Part shown: positions 8,456 through 17,616 of the stretch, one piece after another | Position numbering within the stretch: the first letter of the stretch is position 1 | How the letters are laid out: every line of letters begins with the position of its first letter | Assembly (NCBI GenBank): GCA_963789175.1 | Contig: CAWBJO010000007.1 | Span: 868,001 to 932,000 of the forward strand | Length of the DNA: 64,000 bases | Direction: 5' to 3' | Origin: CAWBJO01 sp963789175 | Lineage (GTDB): Bacteria; Pseudomonadota; Alphaproteobacteria; Rhizobiales; Aestuariivirgaceae | Notes under the pieces: generated by a model | Told to the model about the DNA's origin: nothing | The model's input: only the letters and a program-made list of their open reading frames with translations | Database searches by the model: none | Position numbers and translations under genes: made by a program

Positions 8456-9391
8456 TCATACCGTCCGGCGTTTGGACATCGAAAATCGGTCGGGCGGAAT
8501 CGCACTGACGAGGATGGCGGTCAGGATGAAGAGCATCCCCGCGACCTGTTCCGGGCGAAGGGATTCGTTGAGCACCGTGAGCCCGATGACCACGACCGTC
8601 ACGAGTTCGAGTGCCGCGACGATGCCGAACACGCTCGCTCCTAGCCGTTGGATGCCATACGCGAAGAAGCTGACACCCAGGACGCCTCCGGCAAGCGCGC
8701 AGGCAAGGACGAGCTCCCATTCCCTCAAATCGGCAGGAGCCTGCACGCCTTCAAAAAGAGCCACACACAGGTACCCAGCCATCATTCCGACCTGCAGCCT
8801 GATGGCGCGGCTGACGGGATGACGGGGGTTGGCGACGCGGGCGCTCAGGGACAGGAAGATCGCATAGAGGATCGGCACCGGCAGGGCCCAGGCCGCGCCG
8901 GCGCGCCCGAGTTGGTCGTTGAAGCCGGAATAGAGGGTCAGCAACGCGCCGATGATCACGAGCGGAACGGCAAGCGCCACCGGCGTCGTCAGCCTCACGC
9001 CGAAGACCAGGCGTTCGAGGATCACGGACGCCAGCGGATAGAGGAAGAAGATCAGCGTCGCGAACCCGGTCGGAAGATACTTCATCGACATGAAGAAGCA
9101 GAAGCTCTGCGCGGCACCCAGTAGGCCCACCAGAGCAAGCCGCCATCCTGCACGCCATTCCTGCCTCGCTGCCGGGAAGACGAAGATGGCGAGCGCCATC
9201 AGGACGAGGGCCGATAGTCCCACGCGCCAGACGAGGACGGACACCGGGCTGAACCCAGCGGCAAAGAGTTGCACGGCGAAATAGGGAATGACGCCGAAGC
9301 AAAGCCCCGAGGCGAGCGAAGTTGAAACCGGCAGCAAGCTGCGCTTGAGCGATCGATCTTTACTCATGCCGTTCGATGAAGGCGACCGCAT
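8456..9391 (-). CDS. EamA/DMT-family transporter
   Basis: A 311-residue inner-membrane protein with about ten hydrophobic segments arranged as two EamA repeats, the normal size for drug/metabolite-type exporters. Typical pieces include FFMSMKYLPTGFATLIFF at the end of repeat one and the GVLGVSFFAYGIQRLGAS segment in repeat two. ATG 9391 overlaps the stop of the M24 gene (ATGA), so I keep that start; a second ATG nine codons later is possible. It is last in the hyuA-hyuB-M24 run, which suggests export of a pathway product or overflow metabolite. The substrate is unknown. Confidence 0.82.
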   Translation of the reverse strand: MRSPSSNGMSKDRSLKRSLLPVSTSLASGLCFGVIPYFAVQLFAAGFSPVSVLVWRVGLSALVLMALAIFVFPAARQEWRAGWRLALVGLLGAAQSFCFFMSMKYLPTGFATLIFFLYPLASVILERLVFGVRLTTPVALAVPLVIIGALLTLYSGFNDQLGRAGAAWALPVPILYAIFLSLSARVANPRHPVSRAIRLQVGMMAGYLCVALFEGVQAPADLREWELVLACALAGGVLGVSFFAYGIQRLGASVFGIVAALELVTVVVIGLTVLNESLRPEQVAGMLFILTAILVSAIPPDRFSMSKRRTV

Positions 9392-10545
9392 CAGCCATTG
9401 ATGATGAGGTCGAGGCTTCGAGAGCTCAGGGCCTCACAGCCTTTCTCCGTCACCAGCACGGTGTGGCCCAGCGTCATCGCACGTTTGGTTTCGTAGTTCG
9501 GCAGGATCATGTGCAGGAAGAACACCATGTTCGGTCGGATCACCAGGGGGTTGCCCTTGTAGAACATCGGCGGATCCACCCAAAGCGGGTTGTAGACGGC
9601 GCCAAGTCCGTATCCGCAGGCGTGAAAGCGATGATCGGCATATCCGCCATCGTCGATGACGTTGGCCTGCGCATCGAACACCTCGCCCATCGTATTGCCG
9701 GGCTTGATCTTGCTTTCCGCCGCGGACATTGCATCCCGGCACACGTTGTACATGTCGATGTTCCGGGGGTCGGGCCGCCCCACCAGGATCGTCCGCATGA
9801 GGCAGGCATGATATCGACGATAGGCGCCGGCGAACTCGAGCGTGAGTTGGTCGTCCTTGTCGAGGTGGCGTCGGCCGGTAACGTAACGGACCATGAGTGC
9901 GCCGTCCCCGGACCCGATAATGAACTCGTTGCCCGCATAGTCGCCGCCGCCTCTAAAGACGGCGCCCTGCATCGCGGCAAGGATGTCTCCCTCGAAGGCG
10001 CCGACGCGCGATAGCTGCGCTGCCTCGTCGAGGGCAAGATCCCCGAGTTGCGCCGCCTTGCGCACATAAACGAGCTCTGCGGGACTCTTGATCGACCGAT
10101 GGCCGCTCACCAGGTCGGACGAATCCACCAGCTCGCAGAAGCCGTCCAGAGCCGATTGTACTTGCAGCCAGTGAAATGCCGTCAGCCCATAGCTCGCGAG
10201 CTCGATGCCAAGGCGCTTGCCCTGCAGCTTGTGCGAGACCAGGACTTCCTTGAGATCGGCGGCCGGATTCATTCCTTCGCGATCCACCCACACGCGGACA
10301 TCCTTGATGATGGATGTGTACCAGGCCGTGCGTAGATCCGGAGCGCGGGTGAGGAGCGTGATCGTGCCGTCACTTTTGAGCACGAGGCATTGGAACATCG
10401 AGTAGCCGAACGTGTCGTAGCCCGTGAGCCAGTACATGCTCTCCTGCCGAAACATGAGGAGCGCGTCGAGCTTTCGCTCCTGCAGGGTCCCGCACACGGC
10501 CTTCCGCCTGCTTTCGAGCTCCTTTTCTGAAAAATGAATAGGCAT
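9391..10545 (-). CDS. creatinase/ectoine-hydrolase-like M24 protein
   Basis: A 384-residue two-domain protein with an N-terminal creatinase domain and a C-terminal pita-bread M24 domain. In metal-dependent M24 aminopeptidases the second domain carries Asp, Asp, His, Glu, Glu. Here the first Asp site reads LTLEFAG, the second reads HACLMRT instead of SDxTRT, the next reads HACGYGLG, and the RPNMVFFLHM segment has no Glu. The protein therefore looks like the metal-independent branch that includes creatinase and ectoine hydrolase (DoeA/EutD). It would be expected to cleave a C-N bond in a small molecule rather than a peptide. ATG 10545 follows AAGGGA; the frame extends further upstream but that part lacks homology-like sequence. 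Confidence 0.75.
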   Translation of the reverse strand: MPIHFSEKELESRRKAVCGTLQERKLDALLMFRQESMYWLTGYDTFGYSMFQCLVLKSDGTITLLTRAPDLRTAWYTSIIKDVRVWVDREGMNPAADLKEVLVSHKLQGKRLGIELASYGLTAFHWLQVQSALDGFCELVDSSDLVSGHRSIKSPAELVYVRKAAQLGDLALDEAAQLSRVGAFEGDILAAMQGAVFRGGGDYAGNEFIIGSGDGALMVRYVTGRRHLDKDDQLTLEFAGAYRRYHACLMRTILVGRPDPRNIDMYNVCRDAMSAAESKIKPGNTMGEVFDAQANVIDDGGYADHRFHACGYGLGAVYNPLWVDPPMFYKGNPLVIRPNMVFFLHMILPNYETKRAMTLGHTVLVTEKGCEALSSRSLDLIING

Positions 10546-10567
10546 GGATTTCCCTTCTAGTCTCGCG

Positions 10568-12286
10568 TTAGGAACGTTGGTTCGAATTCTTGTGGCTCGG
10601 CACGAAGCCGTAGAAGCTCGACAGAAACTGCCGGCTGAACTTGCCACTGCGCCAGTCGTCTTCGAGAGCCGCGCGCGGACGTTCCTCGGGCGGTCCGTAC
10701 CCGCCGGCCCCCGGCGTTTCGATGGCGACGACGTCGCTTTCCGACAGCGCGATCCCCGACGGCTTGATCGGCAGCGTGCGGGATTCCCCGTTCGAATCGA
10801 CGAGCGTGAAGCTTCCCCGGGCTCCCGCCTTTCCGCCGAAGATTCCCCATGGGGCATTGGCGAAGCGCTCGCCCTGTCCGTTGAACGTTGCGGTGTGACC
10901 AATCGGACGTATGACCCGGCGAATGCCCATCCCGCCGCGATGCCTCCCCGCCCCGCCCGAATTTTCGATGAGAGAATATTCCTCCACGAGGAGGGGATAC
11001 TCGGCTTCTATCGATTCGACCGGAAGGTTGGAGGTATTGGTGATGTGGACCTGGACCCCATCCTTACCGTCCTTGCCCGCCCGTCCGCCGAACCCGCCGC
11101 CGAGGGTCTCGAGATAAAGGTAGTCGCGCCCGCGCTTTGGGTCGTGGCCGGAGAAGACGGCCGTCGTGTTGGCTCCGTTGGCGGCTCCGACCACCGCCAT
11201 GGGAATGGCTTCCGCCAGCGCGCCGAGGATGACGTCGACGACCCTCTGGCATGTGTTGGCACGGGCAGCCACCGCGGCGGGAAACACAGCATTCGTGATC
11301 GTCCCCCTTGGCGCGATGATCTCGACGACGTTCATCAGCCCCTGGTTGTTGGGGAGGTCCGGGTCAAGCAAGCTCTTGATCGTGTAGAGGACGGCGGCCT
11401 GCGTGGCGTTGATCGTCATGTTGATGTTGCCCTGCACCTGCACCGAGGATCCCGTGAAGTCGAACCGGACGGGATCGTCTGTGGATTGCGGAACATGGAT
11501 GGCAACGGTGATCGGAATATCGACGGTGCCGAGCCCGTCGTCGTCCATGACGTCGGTGAAGCGGTAGGTACCCGGCGGTATCCGCTTCAGCGCCTCACGC
11601 AACCGCATTTCGGTGCGCAGGATGATTTCGTCGAACGATTTGCCGAGGAGGTCGGCTCCATGGTGCGCGACCATTTCACCGACACGACGTGCCCCGAGCC
11701 GGCATGCGGCGATCTGGGCGAAATAGTCGCCGCGACGTTCCTCGGGCAGCCGCGCGTTCAAAAGGAAGAGGTCGAAGATGTCCTCCTGGAGCTCACCCTT
11801 GCGGAACAGTCGCACGACCGGGATCCTTAAGCCTTCCTGATAGATTTCCCGCATGCCTCCCGCCATGCTGCCTGGCGCCATGCCGCCGATATCGGCGTGA
11901 TGGGCGATGTTGCAGACGAAGCACAGCACCTTTCCCTTCTCGAAGACGGGCATGGCGAGATTGACGTCGGGCAGGTGGGTGCCTCCCGCCACGAAGGGGT
12001 CGTTCGCGGCGAAAATGTCGCCTTCCTGCATGGCGGAGAGCGGATGTTTGGCGAGGAGCGCGTCGAGCAGTCCCTTCATGGAGCCGAGATGAATGGGCAG
12101 CGAGTTGTCGGCCTGGGCGACGAGGCGGCCCCGCGCGTCCATGAGTGCCGTCGAATGATCGTGACGTTCCTTGATGTTGGTGGAGTAGGCGCTCTTCATC
12201 AGAGCAACGTAGGTCTCGTCGGCGATCGACCGAAGTCCGTTGGAAACGATCTCGAGCGTCACAGGATCGATTTCGAACGCGCTCAT
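10568..12286 (-). CDS. hyuB: hydantoinase B / oxoprolinase B subunit
   Basis: A 572-residue HyuB-family protein. The start MSAFEIDPVTLEIVSNGL, followed by ALMKSAYSTNIKERHDHSTALMD, is the family's hallmark beginning. Later Gly-rich segments (GGGFGGRAGKDGKDG; GGAGRHRGGMG) are also typical. HyuA and HyuB together hydrolyse cyclic amides such as 5-oxoproline, hydantoins or N-methylhydantoin, usually with ATP. ATG 12286 overlaps the HyuA stop (ATGA), which fixes the start. The M24 gene follows 22 bp downstream. The substrate cannot be assigned from sequence. Confidence 0.88.
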   Translation of the reverse strand: MSAFEIDPVTLEIVSNGLRSIADETYVALMKSAYSTNIKERHDHSTALMDARGRLVAQADNSLPIHLGSMKGLLDALLAKHPLSAMQEGDIFAANDPFVAGGTHLPDVNLAMPVFEKGKVLCFVCNIAHHADIGGMAPGSMAGGMREIYQEGLRIPVVRLFRKGELQEDIFDLFLLNARLPEERRGDYFAQIAACRLGARRVGEMVAHHGADLLGKSFDEIILRTEMRLREALKRIPPGTYRFTDVMDDDGLGTVDIPITVAIHVPQSTDDPVRFDFTGSSVQVQGNINMTINATQAAVLYTIKSLLDPDLPNNQGLMNVVEIIAPRGTITNAVFPAAVAARANTCQRVVDVILGALAEAIPMAVVGAANGANTTAVFSGHDPKRGRDYLYLETLGGGFGGRAGKDGKDGVQVHITNTSNLPVESIEAEYPLLVEEYSLIENSGGAGRHRGGMGIRRVIRPIGHTATFNGQGERFANAPWGIFGGKAGARGSFTLVDSNGESRTLPIKPSGIALSESDVVAIETPGAGGYGPPEERPRAALEDDWRSGKFSRQFLSSFYGFVPSHKNSNQRS

Positions 12287-14328
12287 GACGCCAGCTCGAC
12301 CATCATATTGAGGGCACCATCGACCGTTGCGCGGTCGCCTGGATGAAGAAGGGTGGTGGCATCGAGTTGCTCGACGACTGCCGGGCCGACAATGATTTGG
12401 CCTGGGTTGAGGTCGGCGCGGGCGAAGACAGGCGTCGGCACGGGCCCGTCCTCGAACCACACCGGCCGTGTCTCGAAGGGAAGCGCCTCTCCGCGCTGGT
12501 CGGTAGCAGGCACGCCGGGCTTCCCGTGGCGGCCGACCGCCGTCAACCGCACGTTCACGATTTCGATCGGGTCGTCGGGATTGAAGTAGCCATAGCTGCG
12601 CTCGTGCTCGCGGAAAAAGGCAGCCCGGAGCTTCTCTTCATCGAATTCGCCCGAAGCATCCGCATCGAACTCGTACGGTACGGGAAGCTCGAAGTTTTGC
12701 CCGACATAGCGGATGTCGAAGGCAAAGCTCGTCAGGCGATCTTTGTCGCCGACGCCCTCGGAAGCGAACCAATGCCCGGCCTCCTCCTTCAGCTCATCGA
12801 CGATCCCGAGGAGACGTCTTCGCCCATCCGTGCCGCCGGCGACCATCGCGGTCTTCACGAAATGCTCGCGGAGATCGGAGACGAGCAGGCCCTGCGCGCA
12901 CAGGATGCCCGGCGCGAGTGGCACGAGAATGCGCCTGACGGAGAGGCTCCTCGCCACCGTCGTTGCGTGGAGCGGTCCGGCACCTCCGAACGGGAGCAGC
13001 GTGAAGTCGCGCGGATCATGTCCGCGCTCGACGGACACCGTACGGATGGCGCGCACCATGTTGGCGACGACGATATCGACGATGCCGAGGGCCGTCCGTT
13101 CCACGGAGTATCCGAGACGCTCGCCAAGTTCGGAGATCGCCGCTCGCGCGGCACCCTGGTCGAGCTTCATGGCGCCGCTGATAAGTCCGCGCTCCGACAG
13201 GCGCCCGAGCACAAGGTTGGCATCCGTCACCGTCGGCCTCGTTCCTCCGCGCATGTAGCAGGCGGGTCCCGGCGCCGCGCCGGCGCTTTGTGGGCCGACC
13301 TTCATCAGGCCGTCCGGACCGAGCCACGCGATTGATCCCCCGCCGGCCCCCACCGCATTAATGTCGACCGAAGCCATGCGAACGGGATAGCCCTCGATCC
13401 AGCGGTTGTATTCGATGCCGACCTCAAACTCGCGGATGAGCGCGACGTCGGCGCTGGTGCCGCCCATGTCGAGCGAGATCACGTTCGGGACGTTGGAAAG
13501 TCTCGCCATGTGAATGGCACCGACGACACCCGCAGCGGGTCCCGACAGGGCGGTGCGGATGGGAAACCGCCTAGCGCGCTCGATGGACATGAGCCCGCCC
13601 GAAGACTGGTTGATGCCGAGGAGGGCGTGCGGCGCGAGTTCACGCATGCCTTTTTCGAGTGCAACCAGGTAATGGCCCATGACAGAGTGGAGATAGGCGT
13701 TGAGGACGGTCGTCGTCAGGCGCTCATACTCGCGAAATTCCGGATGAACCTCGGAGGATACCGATACCGGCAGGTTCGGGTGTATGCGCGAAAGCGCCTC
13801 GGCGACCTGGCGCTCGTGGAGAGGATTCGCAAAGCAGAACAGGAGGCAGATCGCGCAGGCGTCCGGCGAAAGCGCCGCGATTTCCTCGACGACCCGCACT
13901 ATCTCGGCGGGTGCCAGCGGTTTCACGACGACTCCGCCGGTGGTGATGCGCTCGTCGATCTCGATCCGGTCCTCGCGCGCGACGAGCGGAGGAGGGTTAT
14001 CGGTCTGGAGATCGAACAGGCGAGGCCGGATCTGCCGGCCAATCTCGATGAGGTCGCGGAAGCCTCGCGTGACGATGAGGGCGATGCGTCCTCCCTGGCG
14101 CTGGATAAGCGCATTAGTCGCGACTGTCGTGCCGTGGGCGAGCCGGCCGATCCCGTCGGCGGGCAATCCTTTCGTGGTGATGAGATCGCGAAGGCCCGCA
14201 AGAATCGCCGCCGCCGGATTGTCAGGTGTCGATGGCGTCTTGTGGAGGATGACGCTGCCCGAGGAATCGTCGAAGGCGCAGAAATCCGTGAACGTTCCCC
14301 CCACATCCACACCGATCATCCACGTCAT
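12283..14328 (-). CDS. hyuA: hydantoinase A / oxoprolinase A subunit
   Basis: A 681-residue HyuA-family protein with an ASKHA-type ATPase fold. The N-terminal phosphate-binding motif is IGVDVGGTFTDF, and a second is SLDMGGTSADVAL near residue 290. The AHGTTVATNAL segment is also typical. It is the ATP-using half of an amidohydrolase with HyuB. It is first in the leftward operon hyuA-hyuB-M24-eamA. Its promoter lies in the divergent region next to a perfect GntR-type palindrome. Length and motifs are complete, so it is expected to be functional. Confidence 0.88.
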   Translation of the reverse strand: MTWMIGVDVGGTFTDFCAFDDSSGSVILHKTPSTPDNPAAAILAGLRDLITTKGLPADGIGRLAHGTTVATNALIQRQGGRIALIVTRGFRDLIEIGRQIRPRLFDLQTDNPPPLVAREDRIEIDERITTGGVVVKPLAPAEIVRVVEEIAALSPDACAICLLFCFANPLHERQVAEALSRIHPNLPVSVSSEVHPEFREYERLTTTVLNAYLHSVMGHYLVALEKGMRELAPHALLGINQSSGGLMSIERARRFPIRTALSGPAAGVVGAIHMARLSNVPNVISLDMGGTSADVALIREFEVGIEYNRWIEGYPVRMASVDINAVGAGGGSIAWLGPDGLMKVGPQSAGAAPGPACYMRGGTRPTVTDANLVLGRLSERGLISGAMKLDQGAARAAISELGERLGYSVERTALGIVDIVVANMVRAIRTVSVERGHDPRDFTLLPFGGAGPLHATTVARSLSVRRILVPLAPGILCAQGLLVSDLREHFVKTAMVAGGTDGRRRLLGIVDELKEEAGHWFASEGVGDKDRLTSFAFDIRYVGQNFELPVPYEFDADASGEFDEEKLRAAFFREHERSYGYFNPDDPIEIVNVRLTAVGRHGKPGVPATDQRGEALPFETRPVWFEDGPVPTPVFARADLNPGQIIVGPAVVEQLDATTLLHPGDRATVDGALNMMVELAS

Positions 14329-14349
14329 GTCTGCCCACGCTACGAGTCA

Positions 14350-14363
14350 TGCTGTATACAGCA
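14350..14363. promoter_or_regulatory. palindromic operator 1 (GntR-type)
   Basis: TGCTGTATACAGCA is a perfect 14-bp palindrome. It starts five bases downstream of the predicted hyuA -10 box, where bound protein would block initiation. Its related partner lies at 14413-14426, 63 bp away centre to centre, or six DNA turns. The likely ligand is the GntR protein encoded at 19366. Confidence 0.65.
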
Positions 14364-14368
14364 GCCTG

Positions 14369-14396
14369 ATTAGAACATGAAATTTTGTACTTTCAA
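14369..14396 (-). promoter_or_regulatory. predicted hyuA promoter
   Basis: Reading leftward, TTGAAA (14396-14391), a 16-bp spacer, then TCTAAT (14374-14369). The -10 hexamer is the same as in the divergent promoter. Operator 1 lies just downstream. Confidence 0.5.
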
Positions 14397-14412
14397 GAGC
14401 AATCTGCACGAT

Positions 14413-14426
14413 AGCTGTATGCAGCA
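14413..14426. promoter_or_regulatory. near-palindromic operator 2
   Basis: AGCTGTATGCAGCA keeps both GCTG and CAGC arms of operator 1. It abuts the -35 box of the rightward promoter (TTGACA begins at 14427). The spacing to operator 1 suits a dimer pair or a repression loop. Confidence 0.55.
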
Positions 14427-14456
14427 TTGACATGGCGGCGTCTCGATGTTTCTAAT
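14427..14456 (+). promoter_or_regulatory. predicted promoter of the ABC transporter operon
   Basis: A consensus TTGACA (14427-14432), an 18-bp spacer, then TCTAAT (14451-14456). It lies 40 bp before the binding-protein start, which has a strong AGGGGAG ribosome site at 14483. Confidence 0.55.
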
Positions 14457-14495
14457 GGTGGCGATCTCGGTGATCACCAGTAAGGGGAGTGAGCG

Positions 14496-15617
14496 ATGAA
14501 GGAAGATCCTAAGCTGAGTTCGCGTAGTGCCATGCTCAATCGGCGTACATTCGTGTCCGCAACAGCTGGCCTTGCCGCCGCCGGCCTCGTTCCTTTTGGC
14601 GGGCGATCGGCCCTTGCCCAGCAGTTCAGCGGAAAGGAAATCCGCATCCTGACGTGGACCGACGCCACCGGACAGGCGGCCGTGCGGAACATCGCCAAGC
14701 CGTTCGAGGCCGCCACCGGCGCCAAGGTGGTTGCCGACCTCACCGGCGCAACGTCGGAGATGGTGGCGAAAATCAAGGCCTCGGCCTCCGCCCCGCAGTT
14801 CGACGTCGTCATCCTGTCGGGAGTGGGAGCGATCGAGCTTGCGAACGCCGGGCTCCTCCAGAAGCCCGACGCCGCCCAGATTCCAAACATGGCGAACGTC
14901 ATCCCCAACATGCGCCTCGGGGCGAGCGATTTCGGCGTGGGGTACTTTCTCTATTGCGACGGCCTGCTCTTCAACACCAAGACGTTTCCGTCCGATCCGC
15001 CGACGTCTTTCGAGGCGCTCTGGGACGAGAAGCACAAGGGGCGTCTATTCCTGCCCCCGCCGCAATATACCGAAGCCATGGAGCTCACGGTCGTCGCCGC
15101 GAAGCTCGCGGGTGGCGACGAGCGCAACCCGGAACCCGGCTTCAAGCTTCTCGAGAAGTTGAAGGACCGGGTGGTGCTTCTCGCCGACAATCAGGCCCAG
15201 GTGGCCGATCTTTTCCGCACCGACAGCCTCGACATTGGTGGCGTCTACTCTCCGATGCTCATGGCGGATTTCATCTCCAAGCCCGAATACAATCTGAGTG
15301 GCACGCTGAGGCTCAAGGAAGGTTTCTTCTATGATCTGCAGTTCATGATCATCCCGAAGGGCCACCCCGGGGACGATGCCGTCATCCATGCCTTCATCAA
15401 CCACGCGCTCGATCCCGCCGTGCAGTCGAAGATGGCGGAGGAGGTGTGGTACGGCCCGATCAACCAGCAGGCGACGATCTCCGACAACGTGAAGAATAGT
15501 CCCTACGTCGTTTCGGGCGAGACGGTTGCCAAGTCGGGCATTACGCTCGACAAGGAATACCTGTCGACCGTCAGGCAGGACTGGATCCAGCGCTATACCG
15601 AGATCTTCGGGACGTAA
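14496..15617 (+). CDS. ABC transporter substrate-binding protein (polyamine/opine type)
   Basis: A 373-residue family-1 extracellular solute-binding protein of the PotD-like class. The N-terminus carries a Tat-type signal, NRRTFVSATAGLAAAGLVP, with probable cleavage after ALA near residue 42, so it is exported folded to the periplasm. The mature part begins KEIRILTWTD and has the FDVVILSG and YFLYCDGLLFN strands usual for this class. ATG 14496 has a strong AGGGGAG site. It is first in the rightward operon and would feed substrate to the ATPase and permeases downstream. The ligand is unknown; the neighbours suggest a cyclic amide or N-substituted amino acid. Confidence 0.85.
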   Translation: MKEDPKLSSRSAMLNRRTFVSATAGLAAAGLVPFGGRSALAQQFSGKEIRILTWTDATGQAAVRNIAKPFEAATGAKVVADLTGATSEMVAKIKASASAPQFDVVILSGVGAIELANAGLLQKPDAAQIPNMANVIPNMRLGASDFGVGYFLYCDGLLFNTKTFPSDPPTSFEALWDEKHKGRLFLPPPQYTEAMELTVVAAKLAGGDERNPEPGFKLLEKLKDRVVLLADNQAQVADLFRTDSLDIGGVYSPMLMADFISKPEYNLSGTLRLKEGFFYDLQFMIIPKGHPGDDAVIHAFINHALDPAVQSKMAEEVWYGPINQQATISDNVKNSPYVVSGETVAKSGITLDKEYLSTVRQDWIQRYTEIFGT

Positions 15618-15715
15618 CCGGGCGCTGATCCGGAAATTGCAATGGTCGGCCGGGTGGCCTCCGACGCCCGGCCGATGTCTTCGAATGACGGACCCAATGG
15701 GAAGGTACGAGGCGC

Positions 15716-16492
15716 ATGGACCAGATCGTCTCTGACAAGCAGGCTTCACGCCAGCGGACGGGAATCGAGTTCGACAAGGGGCGACACCACCGGGCCAAGA
15801 TCGGCTATGTGCTCCTGGCCATGGAGCAGACGATCGAGGAGGACGTGTACTCGCTCGCGCCGGAGGGCGTCGGCGTGCACTTCGCCCGCGCCGAGATGGC
15901 CAACAGCATCACGGTCGAAACGTTGAGCGCCATGCGAAAGTACATCGGCGATGCGGCGGCGCTGCTTTTGCCGGATGGCGACCTTGATGTCGTGTGCTAC
16001 GCCTGCACATCCGGAAGCGTGGTCATCGGCGAGGACAACGTGAAGGCGGAGCTTCGCCGGGGGGTATCACGTGCCGAACCGACGACGCTCGTCACCGGGG
16101 TCATCAGGGCACTGAGGCAGCTCCAGGCGAAGAGGATCGTGATCGGAACGCCATACGTCGACGGCATCAACGTCATCGAAGCCGATTATCTTCGCAAGCT
16201 CGGATTCGACATCCTCGACATACAGGGACTGAACATCGAGCACGACAGCGACATGGTCAGGGTCACGCCTGACTACATCTACCGGTTCGCCAAGAGCCTC
16301 GACAGGCCGGACGCCGACGCCGTGTTCATCAGCTGCGGGGCGCTGAGGACGCTCGACGTCGTCGATGCGATCGAGAGAGACATCGGCAAGCCGGTCGTGG
16401 CAAGCAACCAGGCCATGATTTGGGACACCTTCCGCCTGGCAGGAATTCAAGACAAGATCCCGGGCTATGGCAGGATCCTCCGCGACCACTAG
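15716..16492 (+). CDS. Asp/Glu racemase-superfamily enzyme (maleate isomerase/AMDase-like)
   Basis: A 258-residue protein of the Asp/Glu/hydantoin racemase fold. The two active-site Cys are visible as CYACTSGSVVIG near residue 95 and FISCGALRT near residue 207. This pairing is closest to maleate cis-trans isomerases and arylmalonate decarboxylases. Its place inside a hydantoinase and transporter cluster suggests racemisation or isomerisation of the imported substrate or a hydrolysis product, as hydantoin racemases do elsewhere; that is inference. The ATG is about 100 bp after the binding-protein stop. It is complete and looks functional. Confidence 0.8.
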   Translation: MDQIVSDKQASRQRTGIEFDKGRHHRAKIGYVLLAMEQTIEEDVYSLAPEGVGVHFARAEMANSITVETLSAMRKYIGDAAALLLPDGDLDVVCYACTSGSVVIGEDNVKAELRRGVSRAEPTTLVTGVIRALRQLQAKRIVIGTPYVDGINVIEADYLRKLGFDILDIQGLNIEHDSDMVRVTPDYIYRFAKSLDRPDADAVFISCGALRTLDVVDAIERDIGKPVVASNQAMIWDTFRLAGIQDKIPGYGRILRDH

Positions 16493-16524
16493 CAGGCGGG
16501 CGGCGAGCCCCCGGAACCCGAGGC

Positions 16525-17616
16525 ATGGGCGCGTCTGACGCCGATATGACCCGGGCGCCCGCCCTCAGCGTAAGGCGTCTGCGCAAGACCTTCGCCCGGC
16601 AGTCGGTCGCAGCCGTCGACGACGTCAGCCTCGACGTGTGGGCCGGGGAAATCGTTTCCATTCTCGGTCCTTCCGGTTGCGGCAAGACGACGACCATGCG
16701 CCTGATCGCCGGGCTCGAGACGCCGGACGGCGGCGACGTTGTCGTCGAAGGCCGTTCGATCGTCGACTTTCCTCCGCACAAACGCCGTGTAGGTCTCGTT
16801 TTCCAGGATCATGCCCTGTTTCCCCACAAGACAATTTTCGAGAACGTCGCCTTCGGCCTGCGGATGGCGCGCGTCGACCGCGACGTAACACGGCGACGGG
16901 TGAACGAAGTCCTCGAGCTGGTCCAGCTCTCGGCGACAAAGTTCGCGAACCGCATGCCCTCCGAGCTCAGCGGAGGCGAGAAGCAGCGTGTGGCCGTGGC
17001 GAGAACCATTGTCGTCGAGCCGGCCGTCGTCCTCTTCGATGAGCCCATGGCCTCGCTAGACCGACGGCTTCGCGACCACATGGCCGGTGAACTCCGCGAG
17101 CTGCAGATTCGTCTCGGGATAGCGTCGCTCTATGTCACCCATGACCAGGAGACGGCCTCGATGATGTCGGACCGCATCGCGGTCATGAATGCAGGTTCCA
17201 TCGTTCAGATCGGAACGCCTCTTGAGATCTACAAGGATCCCCAGTCTCGCTTCGTCGCCGACTTCATCGGTGACACGAACTTCCTTCCGGCCGAGCTGCT
17301 GCGCTCCACCCCGGCCGGCGCCGAGATCTCCGTGCTCGGTCGCCGGATCACCCTCGACACCGGCCTTTCAACCGACGCCGGACGTGTCACCATCGCGGTT
17401 CGGCCGGAAGACATGAGAGTGACTGAAACGGAATCGCAGCATGCCATAGCCATAGGTGACCAGGTCTCCGTGCAGTTCGTCGGAGGCACGTATGTGCAGC
17501 GGGTGAAGCTGGACGACGGCAGGGAACTGGTCATGCACGGGAGGTCGGAAGGGTATCCCGGCAAGCGAGTGTGGGTGGAGGCGGACCCGAGATCGATCCG
17601 TTTGTTGAGGGAATGA
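16525..17616 (+). CDS. ABC transporter ATP-binding protein
   Basis: A 363-residue PotA/MalK-type ATPase. Walker A is GPSGCGKTTT, the Q-loop is VFQDHALFPH, the signature is LSGGEKQR, and Walker B is VVLFDEP, followed by the switch His in VTHDQ. A C-terminal TOBE domain (from about residue 285, with AVRPEDM) completes the usual importer subunit. ATG 16525 or 16546 could be the start; both precede the first conserved strand. The stop overlaps the next permease (ATGA). It powers uptake with the proteins encoded on either side. Confidence 0.88.
   Translation: MGASDADMTRAPALSVRRLRKTFARQSVAAVDDVSLDVWAGEIVSILGPSGCGKTTTMRLIAGLETPDGGDVVVEGRSIVDFPPHKRRVGLVFQDHALFPHKTIFENVAFGLRMARVDRDVTRRRVNEVLELVQLSATKFANRMPSELSGGEKQRVAVARTIVVEPAVVLFDEPMASLDRRLRDHMAGELRELQIRLGIASLYVTHDQETASMMSDRIAVMNAGSIVQIGTPLEIYKDPQSRFVADFIGDTNFLPAELLRSTPAGAEISVLGRRITLDTGLSTDAGRVTIAVRPEDMRVTETESQHAIAIGDQVSVQFVGGTYVQRVKLDDGRELVMHGRSEGYPGKRVWVEADPRSIRLLRE

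Noticed and set aside
12032..12041. TGGCGGAGAG, a partial match to the att repeat
   Set aside because: Only ten bases, inside hyuB coding sequence, with no integrase or junction nearby.
10544..13335. Long rightward frames opposite hyuA and hyuB
   Set aside because: They are shadows of intact HyuA/HyuB, with no family features.
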